This document shows positions 38,790 through 50,041 of a stretch of 64,000 nucleotides of DNA, piece by piece. This stretch comes from Agarophyton chilense (Eukaryota; Rhodophyta; Florideophyceae; Gracilariales; Gracilariaceae), in NCBI GenBank assembly GCA_030374765.1, contig JARGXX010000095.1:1116001-1180000 (forward strand), given 5' to 3'. The stretch's first letter is position 1. Each line of letters begins with the position of its first letter. Both the position numbers and the translations under genes were made by a program. The notes under the pieces are model-generated. The model saw nothing but the letters and a program-made list of their open reading frames with translations, searched no databases and had not been told where the DNA came from.

Positions 38790-41501
38790 CTACTCACTCC
38801 CGCTCTCAGTCTCCATGCCATAAGCCCCACCGAATTCCCCCGCTGCGCCCCCCCCGTCTTCCTCTTCTTCTGTAGACTCCCCCGCTCTCACCGCATCTCC
38901 CCCTTCACCGTTTGCTTCTCCTCCCTCTTCTTCTTCTTCTTCTTCTTCTTCTTCTTCTTCTTCTTCTTCTTCTTCTTCCTCCTCGTCCTCCTCGTCCTCC
39001 TCGTCCTCCTCGTCCTCCTCCGCTCTTCCTCCTCCTTCTTCTTCTTCTTCTTCTTCCTCCTCCTCCTCCTCCTCCTCCTCTTCCTCCTCTTCCTCTTCCT
39101 CTTCTTCGGCGAGCTGAACCTGCCCCACTTGCTGTGGCCCTCCATCCGCGTCCACCCACTCCAGCTCCATCTCCTCCCCATCCTCTTCCTCAACCTCTTC
39201 TATCACTTCTTCCTCCGATTCCGTCTCTGCTTGCTGTCCAGTGTCACTCTCTTCCATGGGAGGAGTGAGCAGTGCCCCAGCCTCCTCTTCAGCGTCCGCA
39301 ACGCCCTTCCCAATCGATCTTTGCATCATAAACGATTTCCTCTTCGCCTTTCGTCGCTCGTTCTTCCTCATCGCCTTGCGTCTCTTGACCAGCTTCTTCT
39401 CCTCCGAGGCAACCATGTTCGCCAGATCGCGCACACGCTTCATCACCGCGGGGCCTGTTGGCTGCACGCGGTACGACGGTGCGTCGTTGTTTCGAATCAT
39501 CTCGCGCATTTCTTCAAACGCTTCCAGTTCGGGGTCCTGCCATATCTCGTTCCACTGACTCACCCCGTGGAATGATACCCCCCGCATTAACGCTTCATCG
39601 TGATACCCTTGACGCCACCATTTGGGCAAGTCCCTCACTCGTTCGCTGCTCACGTTCTGCAACCGAGCCAGCACTGCTTGCCCGGCTTCGCTGTCCATCT
39701 GCTTTGCTGCTTCGTGAATGCCCATTCGAACTCTCAGCTTCTGAGCTGTAACCAATCCAAGCAGCCGGTCTTCCTTCGACATTTTCTTGTCGTCTTCATC
39801 ATCGTCACTGGGCCCGTATATGCCGCTCTCCCGCTTCTTCTTCCTCGATTTTGCCGTGTTTTCACATACGATGCACACGCACCCCTTGCGATGTTTTGTT
39901 CGCGGCCCTTTCCTTTTCTTTTCCTCTTCTTCGTGGCTCAGCAAGTTGTGAACATCGGTCATGAAGCGTCGGTAGTGCTCTGTGACCCCAATGTCGTCTC
40001 TTTGCTTGAGGGGGGCAATGCGGCGGAAGCGGCCCCAGTCAAACTTGGTTATCGCACCGTTTGCATCGTATATGGGAACCACTCCAACCGTGAACAGCGC
40101 TCTGGCAAAGTCAGACTTTTCCTTCTTGCTCCACTCGTCCGAAGAATCATACTCATCAACAGACTCTTCCGCATTACGGCCTTTCTTCCGACGCTTCTTT
40201 TTCGTTTGGCCTTCCGACTTTCCTCCCGTGTGCTTGCGCTTCTTTGACGGTGGGGGAAAGAATTTCGGGTTGTACTGAGGTTCCTTCAGTATTTCGAACG
40301 ATGACTCCTCTTCTTCACTTTCCGACTCCGTTTCAGCTTCTTCAATGACTCTGGCAGAAGGGCCCTTGAGGCCCTTCTTGTTTTTCATGTTTTCAACTCC
40401 AGAAGGACCTCCACCCGTCTCGACTGATTTTTCATCTCTATCCTCCCAAGACGCGTGCGACCGTCCCCAAGCTCGCCGCCCCCGGCCTCCCCTGCCTCTT
40501 CCGCTACCACGGTATCCCCTTTTTCCGCTAGATTGACGTACTTTCCTAGATTGGTCTGCAGCAGTACGTGCGGCTATGATTCGCTTTTCGAGCAATCCAA
40601 TGTTGTTGATACAAAACTTGGTATCAACCGGCTGTAGAAAGTGCAGGATCGAATCCCCTAGTACTAGATGGCTCCTTCTTCTTAGGGGCATGGGCGGTGA
40701 CGACGCATACAAAGGAGAACCATTAACAAGAATTGGAACGCGTGATAGGCAGTTAATCTTCCAACACCTTCTTACGTTATCCCACCAGATCTTGACGTGA
40801 AGTCGGGAAACATACTGCCCCTCCGACTTAATCTGACAGTCCGCCCCAAAGCCTAATCTGCCTATAGTAATCTCCTGCTTTCGTACAAGATAGTCCGCTC
40901 CGCCTTTCCCAGCCCCCGTGATACGAGCATACCCAATCGAACCCATGTCAACGCCATGTGACTCCATGAGCCGAACGGCCTTCTGAAGGATTGGGTTTGA
41001 TTGAAGTTCGCTGGGCTTCTGGCTCGGTGCCCTCTCTTCTTCTGTTTCGTTCTCGGTCTCATTCTCATACCTTTCGTCATAGGAAGAATTGGGGCTAGGA
41101 TCGGGGCTAGGAATGTAGTGATTGTACACACCGCCAGACTCTTCTTCGATTTCACGACGATCGTGACGATTTTGATTGTCTTCCTCTTCAGACTCGCTCA
41201 CGGTAGCATCATTTTCTTCCCGTCGTTCACTTTCATTTCGTTGTTCGCCCCTCCCGCCTTTCCCGGCAGTTTCAGAGCGCCCTACGTCGGCGGGCACATC
41301 TGAGTAGTTCTCATCACTCCATGCCCGATAACCACCTTGGCTTCGATCATCTCTTGAGGGCTCTCCGACTCGATGATACGATGTTTCCTCATTCCCATTA
41401 TTTTGCTCCTCGATAGTGTCTACAGAATACCGCGAATCTGAGTATTCAGAAGAGCTCGGACTCGCATTCGCTCGCTTCCGACCACCCCCGCGCGGATTCA
41501 T
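38790..41501 (-). CDS. FHA-domain nuclear protein with CHD-like C-terminal region and Glu-rich tail
   Basis: The 903-residue product has an acidic Ser/Glu-rich N-terminus, then an FHA domain at about 205-290 (ITIGRLGFGADCQI, VSRLHVKIWW, PILVNGSPLYASS), a phosphothreonine-binding fold. After an RG-rich linker (GSGRGRGGRGRRAWGR) and basic nuclear-localisation stretches comes a SANT-like segment (WSKKEKSDFARALFTVGVVP) and a region DLPKWWRQGYHDEALMRGV that resembles the C-terminal part of CHD6-9 remodelers. No helicase domain is present. The C-terminus is a long poly-Glu region. It is probably a chromatin or transcription adaptor; this is inference. The single ATG at 41501 starts MNPRGGGRKRANAS. 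Confidence 0.65.
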   Translation of the reverse strand: MNPRGGGRKRANASPSSSEYSDSRYSVDTIEEQNNGNEETSYHRVGEPSRDDRSQGGYRAWSDENYSDVPADVGRSETAGKGGRGEQRNESERREENDATVSESEEEDNQNRHDRREIEEESGGVYNHYIPSPDPSPNSSYDERYENETENETEEERAPSQKPSELQSNPILQKAVRLMESHGVDMGSIGYARITGAGKGGADYLVRKQEITIGRLGFGADCQIKSEGQYVSRLHVKIWWDNVRRCWKINCLSRVPILVNGSPLYASSPPMPLRRRSHLVLGDSILHFLQPVDTKFCINNIGLLEKRIIAARTAADQSRKVRQSSGKRGYRGSGRGRGGRGRRAWGRSHASWEDRDEKSVETGGGPSGVENMKNKKGLKGPSARVIEEAETESESEEEESSFEILKEPQYNPKFFPPPSKKRKHTGGKSEGQTKKKRRKKGRNAEESVDEYDSSDEWSKKEKSDFARALFTVGVVPIYDANGAITKFDWGRFRRIAPLKQRDDIGVTEHYRRFMTDVHNLLSHEEEEKKRKGPRTKHRKGCVCIVCENTAKSRKKKRESGIYGPSDDDEDDKKMSKEDRLLGLVTAQKLRVRMGIHEAAKQMDSEAGQAVLARLQNVSSERVRDLPKWWRQGYHDEALMRGVSFHGVSQWNEIWQDPELEAFEEMREMIRNNDAPSYRVQPTGPAVMKRVRDLANMVASEEKKLVKRRKAMRKNERRKAKRKSFMMQRSIGKGVADAEEEAGALLTPPMEESDTGQQAETESEEEVIEEVEEEDGEEMELEWVDADGGPQQVGQVQLAEEEEEEEEEEEEEEEEEEEEEEEEGGGRAEEDEEDEEDEEDEEEEEEEEEEEEEEEEEEEEGGEANGEGGDAVRAGESTEEEEDGGGAAGEFGGAYGMETESGSE
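38926..39112 (-). repeat. Coding trinucleotide tract (GAA/GAG) encoding poly-Glu
   Basis: Plus-strand TTC/TCC/CTC triplets run almost without interruption and encode runs of more than 20 glutamates broken by GGGRAEEDEED. Triplet purity suggests a length-variable microsatellite. Confidence 0.9.
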
Positions 41502-43419
41502 CCTTCGTCTCCACAGAGAGCGTTTCGAATGGCCTGGGTTCAGAGCACAGGGACAACACGCTGATTGAGTAGGCGTCTACACTCGTGAAACATTGACCGA
41601 GTGCTTTCGTTGCCCATGCGCTTTTGCAAGTGGAAGCGACCCGACCACACTTGAACACATTCAAGAATTTTGAAGTCTGGCTACAAGGGCACCTTTCGAT
41701 TTATCTGACAAACAACAGAGACGACAGGTAGCTAGCCAAGGAAATAGCTTGGGCGGACGGCGACAGCAGCAAACATTTTACCTTGAAATGAAATCCACTC
41801 GAAATAAGGGCGCCTCGGCGGGACGGTGAACCATCGCTCCAGAAGAAAGCAAAAATATCGATTTTGGATCGTGATGATTCCGAGAAATTGTCAAACGTAT
41901 TGAAGAAAACTAGTAAGAAACCTTTGCAAGTCCAGTCCTCCCTTCCTCGTCCAATTAAAACTCCTTTCAGCTGCAGAACACGCAGGGACCACAAATTCGG
42001 TGGAAGCTATGAAAGTGCTCCTCGACTGTTGACTGGAAAGCCCTTTCTCGCTTGCAAAGGAGGATGCGTAGAAGCGTTCTTGAGCAAGTTGGCCGTGACT
42101 GTGTTACAGCAGGATGGTAAGTGTGAGTGATAATGGCATTTGATCAAAAGGGTTGATTAGATCTCTATAATGCTGGTAAGTTTTACGCAAACCGATGGTT
42201 TCGGCACACTATCAGAAATCTTCAACTATACACGGCAATGTTTCTGTGCTTTACTTCTGCGGGCTCAAAAGAGAATGCCAACAAGCGCCAGTGAAACAAT
42301 CCGGGAAACGCGTATTCCAAACAAAAGAGCAAAAAAATGGGGGAAGGGGGACGCGGGGGTGAAGGCTATCACCCTTTCCTCGAAAAAGCATTTTCCATTC
42401 CTTAACAATTGATTCTCATCTTGTTAGTACGGCATAAAATCATTGAAGACCCTCCCAACATTATCTTAAAGATGTGGAGGCTCGTTCTTTGTTTGTCTCA
42501 TACTCATATGGACCGTACCCATCATGCCAAAAACGGCACACAACTGGTCCTGGGTAGATTGTTTTCGCCATGAAAGGGAGCGCAAATGAATATGTTTGCA
42601 TCTCTTTTTGCGATGTGGGACAATACTGTGGGGCCTTCAGACTCCTATGCGAAGGCGAAAAGCCGTAGTGAATGTACGGCAGAGATTTGTTCAGAAGAAA
42701 GAATAACAAGAGAGAACTCATGCTTATTGGGTACGATACGACTAGAAACAGACAAATTTTCTGGGTCCCAAGCCTAAGCCTTCCACACAGCAGCGTAAAT
42801 AAAATACGTGAGAGACTGGTCTCCATTGATGTTAGAGCCAGCCAGCACCTTGGCAAGGTGAAACCCATTCATTATAGCAAAAATGAACGAACTCCTTCAA
42901 CCTGGAGAAGTTTTTCAAATCGGGATCATATCTTTGGCTTTTCGCCGCAAGAGAACGGTCCAACTTTGTAGCAGTCTAGAGCAAGACACATAAGGCATGT
43001 TCCACTGCTCGCCTAAGAGAATCCTCGAAACACTGCGAAACAATTTGTAGAAAGCTGCAGTCACACCTACTAACGCTTCGGCAATTCCAGGCTCTGAGTT
43101 CGATAGACGAATTTCAATTTACATTCCACCTTCCCCAAGTCCAAGCACAACTTGTTACATATCTTTCGTGATAGCCCTTGACTTCATAAAAGCTGAGGTG
43201 ATGACAATCTGCTGCTCGGGAGACGAGGAAGAATGCAAAGCTGATTGTGGGTCATATTTTAAAATTTAAATTCAAACAAGAAATGGTCACCTCTCGGCGC
43301 TCAAGACCCAAGCGCGACCATTGCGGAATGTCCTTTCTACGTTTGTCAAAACGGCTGCGTCGCGTGGCACGGCCCTCGTTCCCTGCAAGTTCGCACCATA
43401 CAACCTTTTCCAGGTAGAA
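41502..43419. other. Divergent region between the FHA protein gene and SMC4
   Basis: About 1.9 kb. A plus frame at 41864-42130 is mildly coding-like (LSNVLKKTSKKPLQVQSSL) and ends beside a GTAAGT that could be a splice donor, but no ATG or partner exon was found. Frames at 42586-42971 have no motifs. No repeat or RNA gene was recognised. Confidence 0.4.
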
Positions 43420-46400
43420 ATGTTGACCGAATCTCAGCGAGATCTTGATGATGTTCAATTTACAAAGGAGGATGACAAGGAAAACGCGAATGATACCCCC
43501 GCAGAAAACAGTGAGGATCCCACGCAACCCTGTGAGCGTCCGCTAAACAATTCCGATGCCGCTCAGAAAAATATACCGCGCTTAGCGATTCAGCGGCTTA
43601 GACTGGAGAATTTCAAGTCGTACGGTGGAGTTGTGGATGTCGGCCCTTTCCACAAGTCGTTTTCATCGATTGTAGGTCCCAACGGGTCGGGAAAAAGTAA
43701 TGTTATTGATGCTATGTTATTTGTGTTTGGAAGACGTGCAAAGCAGCTTCGGCATTCCAAGCTTTCAGAGTTGCTTCATCACTCAGCTGCATATCCTAGC
43801 GTGCAATGTGCAACTGTCACCGTTTTTTTTCATGATATCATTGACACAGGCGATGGTGATGATGATTTTACAATTGTCAAAGGTTCCAACTTCACCGTCG
43901 CACGGCGAGCATTTAGGAACAACACTAGCAAGTACTACCTCAACGACCATGAAGTGAAGATGTCTGAAGTCGTTGAACTTCTGAAGTCTAAAGGAGTAGA
44001 CCTCGATAATAATAGATTTCTCATACTACAAGGAGAAGTCGAACAGATTGCAATGATGAAACCGAAAGCACAGACTGCTCATGAAGACGGTCTGCTTGAG
44101 TACCTTGAAGACATCATTGGTTCTAATCAGTACATTGACAAGATTGAAATCACTTCGAATCGTGTTGAAGCTATCAATGAAGAACGCGCCCACAAAATGA
44201 ATCGCGTCAAGGCAGCTGAACGGGAGCGGAATGCTTTAGATGATGCAAAAGCAGAAGCAGAGAATTACCTGGACAAGGAAAGAGAGCTTCTCCAAAAGCA
44301 ACTGAGACTATCTAAAGCTCAAAGGTATGATGTTGGGTCGTCTCTGAAGGAAAACAGTGACAAGTACAAGGAAGCGAAAAATAAAGTCGATGGATTTCGT
44401 GCAAGTGTGAAGGAAAACGAGGAAAACCTAGCCGATCTTGAAAACAAGTTTAACGTTACGCAAAAGAAGTCGGAGGTGGCCATCAAAGTTATGAACGATG
44501 CAAAGGAAAAATACAGTGCATTTGAACGTAAAGACATCAAGCTTCGAGAGGACATTAAGGCAGCGAAGATCAACGAGAAAAAGCAGCTTACCGTCGTCCG
44601 ATTGGAAACGAAACGTGAGGAAGAGCACTCGGAAAAACTGCAACATTATGCTCAAGAGAAAGAAAACGAGGAAGGAAAAATGCCAGAAGTTGAAGATGCT
44701 CTGAAGAAAGCACAAGAAAAAGTCGAAAAGATTCGTGACAAAGTTAGGGCCAAAACGGAACCGATTCGAGAAAGGCTTGAATCCAAGCAGGCAGATTTGC
44801 TTCCCTTCTCCGAATCTGTGAATCGATGTCGAAAGGAATTGCATATATCTCAGAATGAACTCAAGCTCATAACAGAGAAATTGGAAGCACCAACGAGAAA
44901 ACTTCAAGAGTGCGAAAACTCACTGAATGTCATGGAAGAAGACTATTCCACGAGGAAACTGGCTTTATCAAATATGCGCAGAGAAGTGAAATCTAATGAA
45001 CATAACATTCGAAATATAGATGACACTGTTGCCAAGCTACAAGATCGTGCTAGAAAGCTCTCTGAAACTTACTCTCAAATGCTTCGCAAGGTAGAAGAAG
45101 CTCGTTCTGCGAAGGAATTCTCAAGCACAAGATCAAGGCTTCATACGTCTATCTTCGCTGCTGCGAAGATTGGAGAACTCAAAGGTGTTGTCGGCAGACT
45201 GGGAGACCTCGCAACTGTTGATTCGCAATTTTCAGTGGCGGTTGGAGCAGCAGCCGGTGCTAATCTTGATAACATTGTCGTTCGAACTGCTGAACAATCA
45301 CAAGCTTGTATTCAATTCTTAAGGAGGGAAAACTTGGGCCGAGCAACATTTGTCATTCTCGAAAAGGTTGAGTACCTCAAAACATCGATTGATGCTTGGA
45401 AGAACACTGATCGCCGGGCTGATGGGCCTAGATTGTTTGACAACCTGAATATCCCAGATCCAGACCACTCCACAGCTCTATACTACGCCTTGCGCGACAC
45501 TCTTGTATCTAAATCTTTGGAAGAAGCTCGACGAATGGCTTTCAAACCAACTCGGTTAAATCGAGTGGTTACAGTTACAGGTGAACTGATTGAATCGTCA
45601 GGTGCGATGACTGGAGGTGGTCGTGGTCCTTCGCGATACAGACTCGGTTCTGGTCGCAGTGTGGGCGATGAAATGAGCCAAGAAGAGCTTCAAAATTTGA
45701 CAAAGAATCTTGAGTCTGTGAAGCAGCAGATGCGTGTCACAGACGATGAGATTCGGGCACTGATGTCATCTAAGCAGGAATCGATTGGGAATGGAGAACG
45801 GCTGGAGGTGAACTGCACAAGAGCAGGTCTTGAAGTTAAGTCTCTCCAGGAAAGAATTTCATACATGAAGAATGAAACTATTCCTTCCCTTCGAAACGCT
45901 ATACAAGAGTTGCGCCGAGAAAATGGAAAAGGATCTAATTCTGACGTTCAGAAGAGAAAACTCTTAGAAACCACTGTTCTCAACAAAGAGAAAGAGTTCA
46001 ATTCGGCTCGAGCTCTCTGTGATGGGTTAGAGAAAGAGATTGCCCAATTACAGGAACGAATTGTGGCTGCAGGGGGGGTTGAGATGCAGAATGCGAAAGA
46101 CGCTGTTGAGCGGCTCAGAAAGGAACTGAGTGACCTTCAAAGCAATGTTTCTAGAGCAGCTTCTAGAGCTACTGCCGCTGAGCAAGCAACAATGGCTGCC
46201 TCAGAAGCAGTGAAATGTGCAGAAGCCGAGATTTTGAAAATAAGATCCAACATTGAGGAGTTCCGCACTTTTAAGGATTCAATGACAGATGAGGCTGAAG
46301 TGGTCTTTAAGAAATTCAAGGAGTCCGAAGAAGTTTATGAAGAATGGGCTGAAAAAGTTCGCACAGCACAGGAAGACTATAACGAGGTGAAGAACAGCTT

Positions 46401-47382
46401 GAAGAAGCTACGGAGAAAAGAGATTTCACTCGTTGATGCTGCCGGAGAACTTCACCGACTGGTTCTTAAGGATGAACATGAACTAGGCTCTCTGCACAAA
46501 AAGCATAGAGAGTTGACGAAGAAAATGCAGAGGCTGTCCATGTTAGCAATTAATGTCCCCGCAGAAGAGAGTCAAAAGGTTACAGCTCAAGACGACGAAA
46601 GTGAAGAACTTGTGGAAGTCAAAACCCCTTCCAATGAAGACGTTGATCAAGCAACTGGAAATGATTTGGATGAAGAGTTTCAAATGTCTTCGAAAGAAAA
46701 AACCCAGCTTTTGACCGAGATCAGCGTTATTGATGGGGAACTGGCAAATATGAATCCCAATGTGGGGGCCATAGCCGAGTACAAGGCCAAAGATGCAGAG
46801 TACAAGAACCAAGTAAAGGAATTGGATGAACTCACGTCTAAGAGAGATGAAACAAAGCGAGAATGTGATGGATTGAGACGAGCTCGACTCGATGGATTTA
46901 TGACTGGGTTCGGGGTGATCACACTTAAACTCAAGGAACTGTATCAAATGATCACTTTAGGCGGGGACGCCGAACTAGAGCTTGTTGACTCACTTGACCC
47001 ATTTTCTGAGGGAATTGTGTTCTCCGTGCGCCCTCCAAAGAAGAGTTGGAAGAATATTTCTAATCTCAGTGGTGGAGAAAAGACACTGAGCTCTCTTGCT
47101 CTGGTTTTCGCGTTACATCACTACAAACCAACACCCCTATATTTTCTTGACGAGATTGACGCTGCTTTGGATTACAAGAATGTTAGCATTGTTGCAAACT
47201 ACGTGAAGGACCGTACAAAGAACGCTCAGTTTATCATTATTTCCTTGAGAAATAACATGTTTGAACTGGCAGACCGTTTAGTTGGCATTTACAAAACACA
47301 CAATACTACGAAGAGTGTAACGATTGATCCTTCTGCCTTCTCTATGCCGAGTGTTTCTACTACCGAGGCGTCAATATCATGA
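43420..47382 (+). CDS. SMC4: Condensin subunit SMC4
   Basis: SMC4 pairs with SMC2 in condensin to compact mitotic chromosomes. The 1,320-residue product has the head half-domain with Walker A (VGPNGSGKSNVIDAMLFVFG, near 86), a long coiled coil, the hinge at about 584-650 (GVVGRLGDLATVDSQFSVAVG), the second coil, and the C-terminal head with the signature LSGGEKTLSSLALVFALH (near 1217) and Walker B LYFLDEIDAALD. TPLYFLDEIDAALDYKNVSI and FIIISLRNNMFELADRLVGI are SMC4-specific rather than SMC2. The longer frame starts with TTG, so ATG 43420 (MLTESQRDL) is used. The gene has no introns. It is slightly below the animal length of about 1,290-1,410. Confidence 0.96.
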   Translation: MLTESQRDLDDVQFTKEDDKENANDTPAENSEDPTQPCERPLNNSDAAQKNIPRLAIQRLRLENFKSYGGVVDVGPFHKSFSSIVGPNGSGKSNVIDAMLFVFGRRAKQLRHSKLSELLHHSAAYPSVQCATVTVFFHDIIDTGDGDDDFTIVKGSNFTVARRAFRNNTSKYYLNDHEVKMSEVVELLKSKGVDLDNNRFLILQGEVEQIAMMKPKAQTAHEDGLLEYLEDIIGSNQYIDKIEITSNRVEAINEERAHKMNRVKAAERERNALDDAKAEAENYLDKERELLQKQLRLSKAQRYDVGSSLKENSDKYKEAKNKVDGFRASVKENEENLADLENKFNVTQKKSEVAIKVMNDAKEKYSAFERKDIKLREDIKAAKINEKKQLTVVRLETKREEEHSEKLQHYAQEKENEEGKMPEVEDALKKAQEKVEKIRDKVRAKTEPIRERLESKQADLLPFSESVNRCRKELHISQNELKLITEKLEAPTRKLQECENSLNVMEEDYSTRKLALSNMRREVKSNEHNIRNIDDTVAKLQDRARKLSETYSQMLRKVEEARSAKEFSSTRSRLHTSIFAAAKIGELKGVVGRLGDLATVDSQFSVAVGAAAGANLDNIVVRTAEQSQACIQFLRRENLGRATFVILEKVEYLKTSIDAWKNTDRRADGPRLFDNLNIPDPDHSTALYYALRDTLVSKSLEEARRMAFKPTRLNRVVTVTGELIESSGAMTGGGRGPSRYRLGSGRSVGDEMSQEELQNLTKNLESVKQQMRVTDDEIRALMSSKQESIGNGERLEVNCTRAGLEVKSLQERISYMKNETIPSLRNAIQELRRENGKGSNSDVQKRKLLETTVLNKEKEFNSARALCDGLEKEIAQLQERIVAAGGVEMQNAKDAVERLRKELSDLQSNVSRAASRATAAEQATMAASEAVKCAEAEILKIRSNIEEFRTFKDSMTDEAEVVFKKFKESEEVYEEWAEKVRTAQEDYNEVKNSLKKLRRKEISLVDAAGELHRLVLKDEHELGSLHKKHRELTKKMQRLSMLAINVPAEESQKVTAQDDESEELVEVKTPSNEDVDQATGNDLDEEFQMSSKEKTQLLTEISVIDGELANMNPNVGAIAEYKAKDAEYKNQVKELDELTSKRDETKRECDGLRRARLDGFMTGFGVITLKLKELYQMITLGGDAELELVDSLDPFSEGIVFSVRPPKKSWKNISNLSGGEKTLSSLALVFALHHYKPTPLYFLDEIDAALDYKNVSIVANYVKDRTKNAQFIIISLRNNMFELADRLVGIYKTHNTTKSVTIDPSAFSMPSVSTTEASIS

Positions 47383-48181
47383 CTTCTCGAAAGCAGTAAA
47401 ATTGGCCTCCGTTTTACAAATATCTTCTCAGGCAAGAGAAAATTGCCCTTCGTTTCACAACTATCTTGTCAGGGAAGAGGAAATCGTCCTTGGGCTCCAA
47501 AAAAGGACTCGTGTACATAGACAGAACCCGCTGTTGGGTAACATTTTACTTCTTTGCTCTTGCGAAACGTTGAGTTCAAAGGAACTATAAAAACAGGGAA
47601 TGGATGGAATTGGAGCCCTTCGTATTATCTCGTGGCTAAGTAAAACTATTCACTGTGATATTTAGCTTTCTAAGCATATGAGGTTGTTTGTATTGATAGA
47701 AAACAAGCTCAGTCTTTGATGACAGGTTGTGCACATTTTCTATGAATGGGCTTCTTGAAATCTTACGTACCTCAGCCCTTGTGTCGGCGGCAAAGGCCTT
47801 CACTTGTGCACAAGTTGGGTGGGCCGGCTTACAATAATCGGGCTCCGAAAACATACCCAGTATTCACTGAACGGTACCGACGGAATACAGAAATAAAAGG
47901 TGCCATAGGCTACTAGTCTTTCACGGTTTGCTCTTTTACGTATCTAGATGGCCCAAGCTTCGTTGGTTTTAAAGAATGACACCCTCCAAGTTTTGTATCT
48001 GAGAAATGAGCGGCCCTTCTGGGCCGAATCAAAAGCGGTTGCTCATCATGGCGATGTAGCCGAACTCATATGACTGACCACAATAACCTGAAGACGAGGC
48101 AAACGAGTTCATCCTTTCCAACACAGGGGAGTTTCTATTTTCAGGGCTTCAAGCTCATTTTCGTTTTCAGCATAGAGTATC
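47383..48181. other. Upstream region of the first Hint gene
   Basis: Nearly 800 bp. ATAAAAGG at about 47892-47899 may be a TATA-like element, but it is almost 290 bp from the ATG. No gene is supported. Confidence 0.4.
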
Positions 48182-49500
48182 ATGACTCGATTTGCCGTTG
48201 TTTTGGTTTCTGTGCTTTTGGTTACCTCGTGCCATGGACAGAAAAGGCAGATGAGCGGAGACCGTGTCGTTGGCTTCTGTAAGTTCTCTTTTTGAAGATC
48301 TTAATACGCATTTGTGCGATAGTACTGACTCCGAATTTTCCATACTTCCCAGTTGGTCGTTTCATGGAAGTTGTGCCTGGAACACCGGTGAACGAAGAGT
48401 GCTCTCGCCTTGTAAAGCACTTTAGTGAAGCCAAAGATAATGGAAATGGTACCGTCTCGATTGCGACCGGCTCTATTCATCACAACACCAATAAATGCGA
48501 AAAGGGAACTATGTTAATGTATGACAACCCGGAGCAAAACCCAGTTTCTGGAGTTGGTGGGTCCGACGCAACTTTCGAGAACCTTAAGAAATCTGATGGC
48601 TTTTGGGTAGGTGAGTCTACGCGGAATTGTGGGCGTTGGAAGCTTCCTAATCCGACGGCAGTCTTCATGGTTTATGATGGAGACACTGATTTGGTTGGTC
48701 CGTTCGAGGTGCCGCTTCACAAAGGCAGCACTTACATGATTTTCACAAATGCCCGCTACACATGCATTTATCGTGACGTTGAGAGACCGTCTCCGAGACC
48801 GTCCCCCATTCCAACGAAGGCTCTGCTTTCCGAAGCTGATGGAGAGACATTCTCAGCCGCCGAGAGTATTAATGACGGGGATACCGTTGCCGTCCCCGTC
48901 ACAGTTCTCCCCGGAGTACCAAAAGAAACAGTCGAAGCATCCTCTGATGAGGATGATGGTTCCACGTGTTTCCCTGCTGATGCAACTGTGGAAGTTGAAG
49001 GTGGTGCCACCAAAAAGATGGCTGACATCACTATTGGGGATAGTGTTCGGGTGGGACCCAATGAGTTCTCTGAAGTGTTCATGTTTACTCATAAGCTTGA
49101 TAATGTTGCACATGAATTTGTTGAAATCGAAACTGAATCGGCTCAGATAACTCTTACTTCGGGTCACTATCTGTACGTCAATGGTGCTTTGGCAGCTGCG
49201 AAAACCGTCGAAGTTGGTGATAAGCTCGAGGTCGCTTCAGGCGAGACTGCCATAGTTCTAGCTGTCAAATCTATTATGTCATCTGGTTTGTATAACCCTC
49301 AAACTATGTCTGGAGATATTTTGGTTAACGGCATTCGTGCTTCTACATATACAACCGCTGTTGAGCCAATGCTTGCTCATCGCCTCCTCACCCCGCTGCG
49401 AGCGTTATACGGCGTTTTTGGTGTTGCCATCTCAGCTTTCAACAACGGTGCCGACTCCCTGGCCAAAATTGCCCCTCATGGTGCCGCCGTTGTCGCGTAA
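48182..49500 (+). CDS. Secreted Hint-domain (Hedgehog-type autoprocessing) protein 1, one intron
   Basis: The coding sequence joins 48182-48278 and 48353-49500 across a 74-bp intron (GTAAGT to TTCCCAG), giving 414 residues. Exon 1 supplies a signal peptide (MTRFAVVLVSVLLVTSCHGQ) and the join reads GFFGRFMEV, matching GVYGRFFEF in the paralogue downstream. An N-terminal module of about 140 residues has four conserved cysteines (EEC, NKC, NCGRW, CIYRDV). After a short Pro/Ser/acidic linker comes the Hint domain: the nucleophile Cys238 in STCFPADATV, the block-B TSGHYLYVNG, and ILVNGIRASTYTTAV at the end. In Hedgehog such a domain cleaves the chain before the Cys and links the N-part to a nucleophile. 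The last Hedgehog Cys (SCYA) is Thr here. A 50-residue tail follows. Confidence 0.85.
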
Positions 49501-49969
49501 ATTTTCTTTCTCATCCTGTCGGAAAGAAATATGGCCCCTCTTTCACTTTGCAGTAAAATCGCAGATAACTCTTAACAATGGGCTTGGTCGAATCTAATAT
49601 TCATAGTTCTTAATGGGCAGATGGGGTGGACATAGGCTACCAACTTCACGGGGCATCTTCTGTTCCCAACTAGTGTCGGGCCTGACGCATGCGACGAAAC
49701 AGGTCCGCAGCTCAGGATTGAACAGAGGTTGAAAACGATGAGGCAGAACTAAAAATACCAACGTTCCAACAGTCTCCAATCGACAAGAACTGAGATATAG
49801 TGATTGTTGCCACATTTGACACCGATTGACTGCATATGCCTCTTTGTTCACATAACCGTTAGCAGTGATGCTACTAGAGCAAGGGCATATTGATGACTAA
49901 CTATTATCCCATTGTCTCTAGCTAGTCATAAGTCACCCAAAAAAGCTCTAGTTAGTCACTTTTGTCAAC

Positions 49970-49970
<1 letters not shown>

Positions 49971-50010
<40 letters not shown>

Positions 50011-50041
50011 GATAGAGAGATAGAGAGATAGAGAGATAGAG
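49971..50041 (+). repeat. Microsatellite (GA)n grading into (GATAGA)n
   Basis: About 16 GA units are followed by repeated GATAGAGA units, ending before GTCAAATTG. Confidence 0.95.

Noticed and set aside
38888..39268. Open frames in all phases over the GAA/GAG tract
   Set aside because: Shadow frames of the triplet repeat; only the poly-Glu phase continues into a protein with domains.
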